Positions 60,755-64,000 of a DNA stretch of 64,000 bases are shown here, in pieces. The notes under the pieces were generated by a model. That model was not told the origin of the DNA. It saw only the letters and a list, made by a program, of their open reading frames with translations, and did not search any database. The DNA lies in NCBI RefSeq assembly GCF_963678975.1, contig NC_089281.1:22249375-22313374 (forward strand), written 5' to 3'. The number at the start of each line of letters is the position of its first letter. Position 1 is the stretch's first letter. This DNA comes from Dysidea avara. Lineage: Eukaryota; Porifera; Demospongiae; Dictyoceratida; Dysideidae. A program made the translations under genes and the position numbers.

Positions 60755-62190
60755 AGTGAGTCTTCACAACCCATGTGAATGAGTAGTAGGAGCAGTAAAG
60801 GTTGGACAATAAGATCCATGACCACGGAAATCCAATATTTTAAGAGTAATTAGCACTAGCTGCACAGCTAGAATGCAGTGTTCACGCAATCTTTCAGCCG
60901 TCTTCTGTACCATATCAAACTTGGACAAATGGTCCTGGAGCTGAAGCACCCATAAAAGCAGCACTGTCATACTCACATACAGGTCTTACAAAAGACTTGA
61001 AGCAATAGCAAGGCCCTTTGGACCTTCACACGATACAGAGTTCCCACAATGAGTAGATAATTGGTCGATTATAGTGCTCCTTATGGTCGAAATGGAATCC
61101 TAATATTTTCAAACTCTCGACTTCCTTGATAGGAAGAGAAGCCATAAGTAAAGGATGATGACAATCAGTATCATGCTTCAGTGACAGTGAGTGACATTTA
61201 GCAGGCTCGAAATTATGTACCCCATAAGTATACATGATTCAAATCAGCATTTATCTCTTCAACAGCCTTAATCCATTCCTCCTTTGTTCTAACCACCTTC
61301 ATTTGTGACGTGTCATTAGCATATTGGAATAAATCACAATGTAAAACCTGATTACTAAGGTGGCAGATGTACAAATTAAATTATGTAGGAGACCAAACAT
61401 CTCTGGGAAACACCAGCAGTAAATTCCTGACAAGAAGATGTGTTGCCATTATTAGCCACTACTAAACTCCTATCAGATAGATAGGAACACAACAAACAGC
61501 ATGCCTTACTTCTCATTCCAATACTCCAAAGATAGCTCAGCAAGCCACTCCACCACACACTATCAAATACTCCACGGATGTCTAAGGATATACAATTCGA
61601 CACTCAATGTTCTAATGCTTGAATAATGGTGAGTGCCATTGCAGTACCACACCCCTGAGCTCCAGTGCCTTTAGTTAAACCAAACTGAGAAGATGGAATA
61701 TAAGGAAAAATAATTGTGAATGTATGACTTGTTCAAACACCACTGCTAAGTACAGCAATTGGACGATAAAATAAAGATCAGCAGCACCTTTTTGTTTGTA
61801 CACACTGGAGTAACACGTGATACTTTCCATGATAGTAAAATCTCTCCAGATCTACATACACGTGTAAATAATATGGTCAGTGGAAGACCAAACTCATTAC
61901 AACAATATTTCAACATGTAAGGACTAATACCGTCCAGTCCCACTGCTTTTTTTACATCAAGCGAATCCAGCACATCACGAACGTTTGACAACTTCACCTG
62001 CCATGATTTTTTTATGAACAACTGTAGAAGTTTTGGGGGGAAGAGTGGGTGGGGTAGGGTCAAAGTCAGTAGGTAGTGATAACTTGGCAGCAAAATAGGT
62101 GGCAAGAGTATCAGCATCAGAGACAATCTTGTGCGGAACTTACAAAGTCCACTGATATGTTTGGTAAGGCTCCACCACAATTGATCATTA
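60755..62190 (-). mobile_element. Decayed LINE reverse transcriptase
   Basis: Minus-strand fragments in order are VKKAVGLDGISPYMLK (about 61.95 kb), then SWKVSRVTPV, then SLDIRGVFDSVWWSGLLSYL (about 61.58 kb) and FTAGVSQRC. An active-site segment QYANDTS (about 61.33 kb) replaces the usual YADD type, followed by a thumb-like NFEPAKCHSLSL and LKILGF. Stops and frame changes occur throughout. The set fits a non-LTR retrotransposon reverse transcriptase of the Jockey/CR1-like kind. It is a dead fragment without endonuclease. Confidence 0.75.
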
Positions 62191-62983
62191 TATCCAGACT
62201 TTTGGTGCTAAAGAAATTCCTTAAGAAGAGTATCTCACATATTTTACTCTTTTCCAGCCATTCTTATTCTATCAATAGAAACCACTGACTGACACTATAT
62301 CTACACTGAAGCACTTGCGCTGACACTATATCCACTGAAGCACTTGTGCTTTTGTAGATGTCAGGTAGTATAGTTCTTGCACAATGCTGAGATGTATATG
62401 TAATAGTTGTAGCAGATGTGTGAGGTTTGTAAATGCAATGTCCGATGGCACAGTGTTTAATAGCCGGATGGATGAGCTGTCATGGTTAGAAAGGTATCAA
62501 GCTATGGCCATTTGCTGTATACTGTATCCAAGAAGTGATTTACTACATGTATCTTGATGGTTAGCTAATACGTTGATGTAACCAGTTTTGTATGAACGAG
62601 CGCATGGAAATTCATTCAGCCCAGTCATTGTTCTGCTTCTCATTCAGATGTGTACATGCAAAGCAATAGATATTCATTGCTTGGTAAAATAGTAACATAC
62701 AAGCCTGTATTGGTTGGTTTTGTAAGTTCGTGTGGTGGTGTAGTGTATAGTTACTTTGATATCTTTGAGTGGTCAGGCTGTGAGACTTAAATTGTTGTCA
62801 TAGCAGCCCTTAATCCACCCTTGCAATATACTACAATTGAAGTGTGTTTACAGCAGCAGCTGCACATGGCGCAACATAGTACACTCAAGTAAGCATTTAA
62901 GCTAATATTACTTGATAAATGTGTGCCTTCATACTGAACAAAGTGGTAATTTCACTTAGTTTTTAGCTGTCCATTACTCACCA
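62191..62983. other. Intergenic DNA
   Basis: No gene is visible. A short tandem duplication (ctgacactatatc with gaagcacttg) occurs at about 62289-62350. Confidence 0.5.
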
Positions 62984-63329
62984 TACAATACTACTGTACT
63001 GTATGATACAATACTACTCTACTGTATGATACAATACTACTCTACTGTATGATGCAATACTACTCTACTGTATGATACAATACTACTCTACTGTATGATG
63101 CAATACTACTCTACTGTATGATACAATACTACTCTACTGTATGATACAATACTACTCTACTGTATGATACAATACTACTCTACTGTATGATGCAATACTA
63201 CTCTACTGTATGATACAATACTACTCTACTGTATGATACAATACTACTCTACTGTATGATGCAATACTACTCTACTGTATGATGCAATACTACTCTACTG
63301 TATGATACAATACTACTGTATGATACAAT
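62984..63329. repeat. Minisatellite, 23-bp unit, about 15 copies
   Basis: The unit contains gatacaatactactctactg and continues to a total of 23 bp. Units differ mainly at one position (gata or gatg). Single unamplified relatives of the atactgtatgata core are at 40.30-40.34, 55.26 and 3.39 kb. Confidence 0.9.
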
Positions 63330-63841
63330 GTTTGGATAATAATTTACAAGCCAATCGTTAAAGTGAGACCCTTTCAAATTTATTAGTTGTTTCACAGGTC
63401 TGACCGACCCGCTTTTTTCACATTATATGGAATTAAAAATTAATTTTGAAGAACCAACCTATATTACTGCTATAGCTAAACTCTGAGCCCAAGCCTCATG
63501 TACTTCCAATGCTATTTTACCTGCAAACATCTTCTGTAGTTAAAAAACACACTATGGCTGCAAACAAGTTGCCATTTCGTCTAGACAGCGCCCCTTAGCT
63601 TAGCTATATTTGTATTAATTTTTTTGCACTTGTTTTGTTCTGATTTCTGTTAATGTTTATATTTATATGCCAACCTACTGACCATATACTTGCCCATGGA
63701 ACAACTAATCAAGTTGAAGTGGTCTGATTATAATGTAGTATATAAAGTTGTGTCAGTTGCTTTTATCAAGGGTAAATACTATAGAGGTATATAGTACCAA
63801 TCAATCTTAATTCACAACTGTTTTCTTTGTGCATTCATTAG

Positions 63842-64000
63842 ATAGTGGAAGGGGAGTTGTATCAAGTAGACACTGCCATGTTAAATCGTTTGGACCAACT
63901 TGAGTGCCATCCTGTGGTGTATGTAAGAACTGACATTACCTGCATACTGGTAACTGATAGTTCAGAACATCTTTTAAGTGATGCTACCATGATGAAGTGT
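63842..64000 (+). CDS. Second copy of GGACT exon 2 (partial, runs off window)
   Basis: It follows an ATTAG acceptor (AG at 63840-63841) in the same phase as 59369. It reads IVEGELYQVDTAMLNRLDQL and stays open for 53 codons to the window end. The probable catalytic glutamate is kept but the following Gly becomes Cys (LECHP). One codon is missing in the DITC segment. The intron DNA before it also begins a similar context. It may be an alternative last exon of GGACT, part of a tandem gene whose first exon lies elsewhere, or a decaying duplicate. Confidence 0.7.
   Translation, partial: MVEGELYQVDTAMLNRLDQLECHPVVYVRTDITCILVTDSSEHLLSDATMMKC

Noticed and set aside
63000-63330. CRISPR-like array
   Set aside because: Units abut directly with no unique spacers, and the DNA is animal; it is a minisatellite.

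Overview
This window is nuclear DNA of an animal. Genes are spliced, one block of introns is very short (46-61 nt) and others are long (up to 10 kb), the DNA is AT-rich, and most of the length is transposon debris (SINE, MITE, hAT, Harbinger, mariner and LINE remnants). An early-branching marine invertebrate, most likely a sponge, fits best. That placement is an inference from gene style and repeat content.

Left half (1-34 kb). Three paralogous four-exon genes encode secreted cysteine-rich proteins: copy A at 8.4-10.4 kb (+), copy B at 17.4-19.4 kb (-) and copy C at 31.6-33.5 kb (-). Each has a signal peptide, an N-terminal cysteine domain that may be PDGF/VEGF-like, about seven CXCXC repeats of the kind found in the VEGF-C/D tail and Balbiani-ring 3 protein, and a C-terminal array of a cysteine module I cannot name. 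Only C reads cleanly. A has an in-frame TAA, and B has two apparent one-base losses in homopolymers. Between them lie repeats and a short two-exon coding unit of unknown function (22.6-23.0 kb). Its second copy at 28.5-30.3 kb is interrupted by transposons.

A unit of about 5 kb (21.3-26.4 kb) exists in a second copy whose halves now sit at 27.8-30.75 and 35.44-38.1 kb, with the 4.7 kb block carrying gene C between them. The right half carries the last exon of a mitochondrial ribosome-assembly gene (MALSU1/RsfS type). That gene therefore has one terminal exon at 37.4 kb and a second intact one at 25.7 kb.

Right half (37-64 kb). Housekeeping genes are MALSU1-like (37.4-41.1 kb, -), DNAJC9 (45.5-46.3 kb, -), KANSL2 (46.4-49.0 kb, -) and a gamma-glutamylaminecyclotransferase (GGACT-like, 49.05-59.67 kb, +). 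KANSL2 and GGACT start codons are 65 bp apart, head to head, with two CACGTG boxes between them. The 10 kb GGACT intron is full of transposons. A second copy of GGACT exon 2 opens at 63.84 kb and runs off the window. A decayed LINE reverse transcriptase (60.8-62.2 kb, -) and a 23-bp minisatellite (63.0-63.3 kb) lie between.

Exon coordinates were derived by reading splice sites, reading frames and paralogue comparison by eye. No search or transcript evidence was available.
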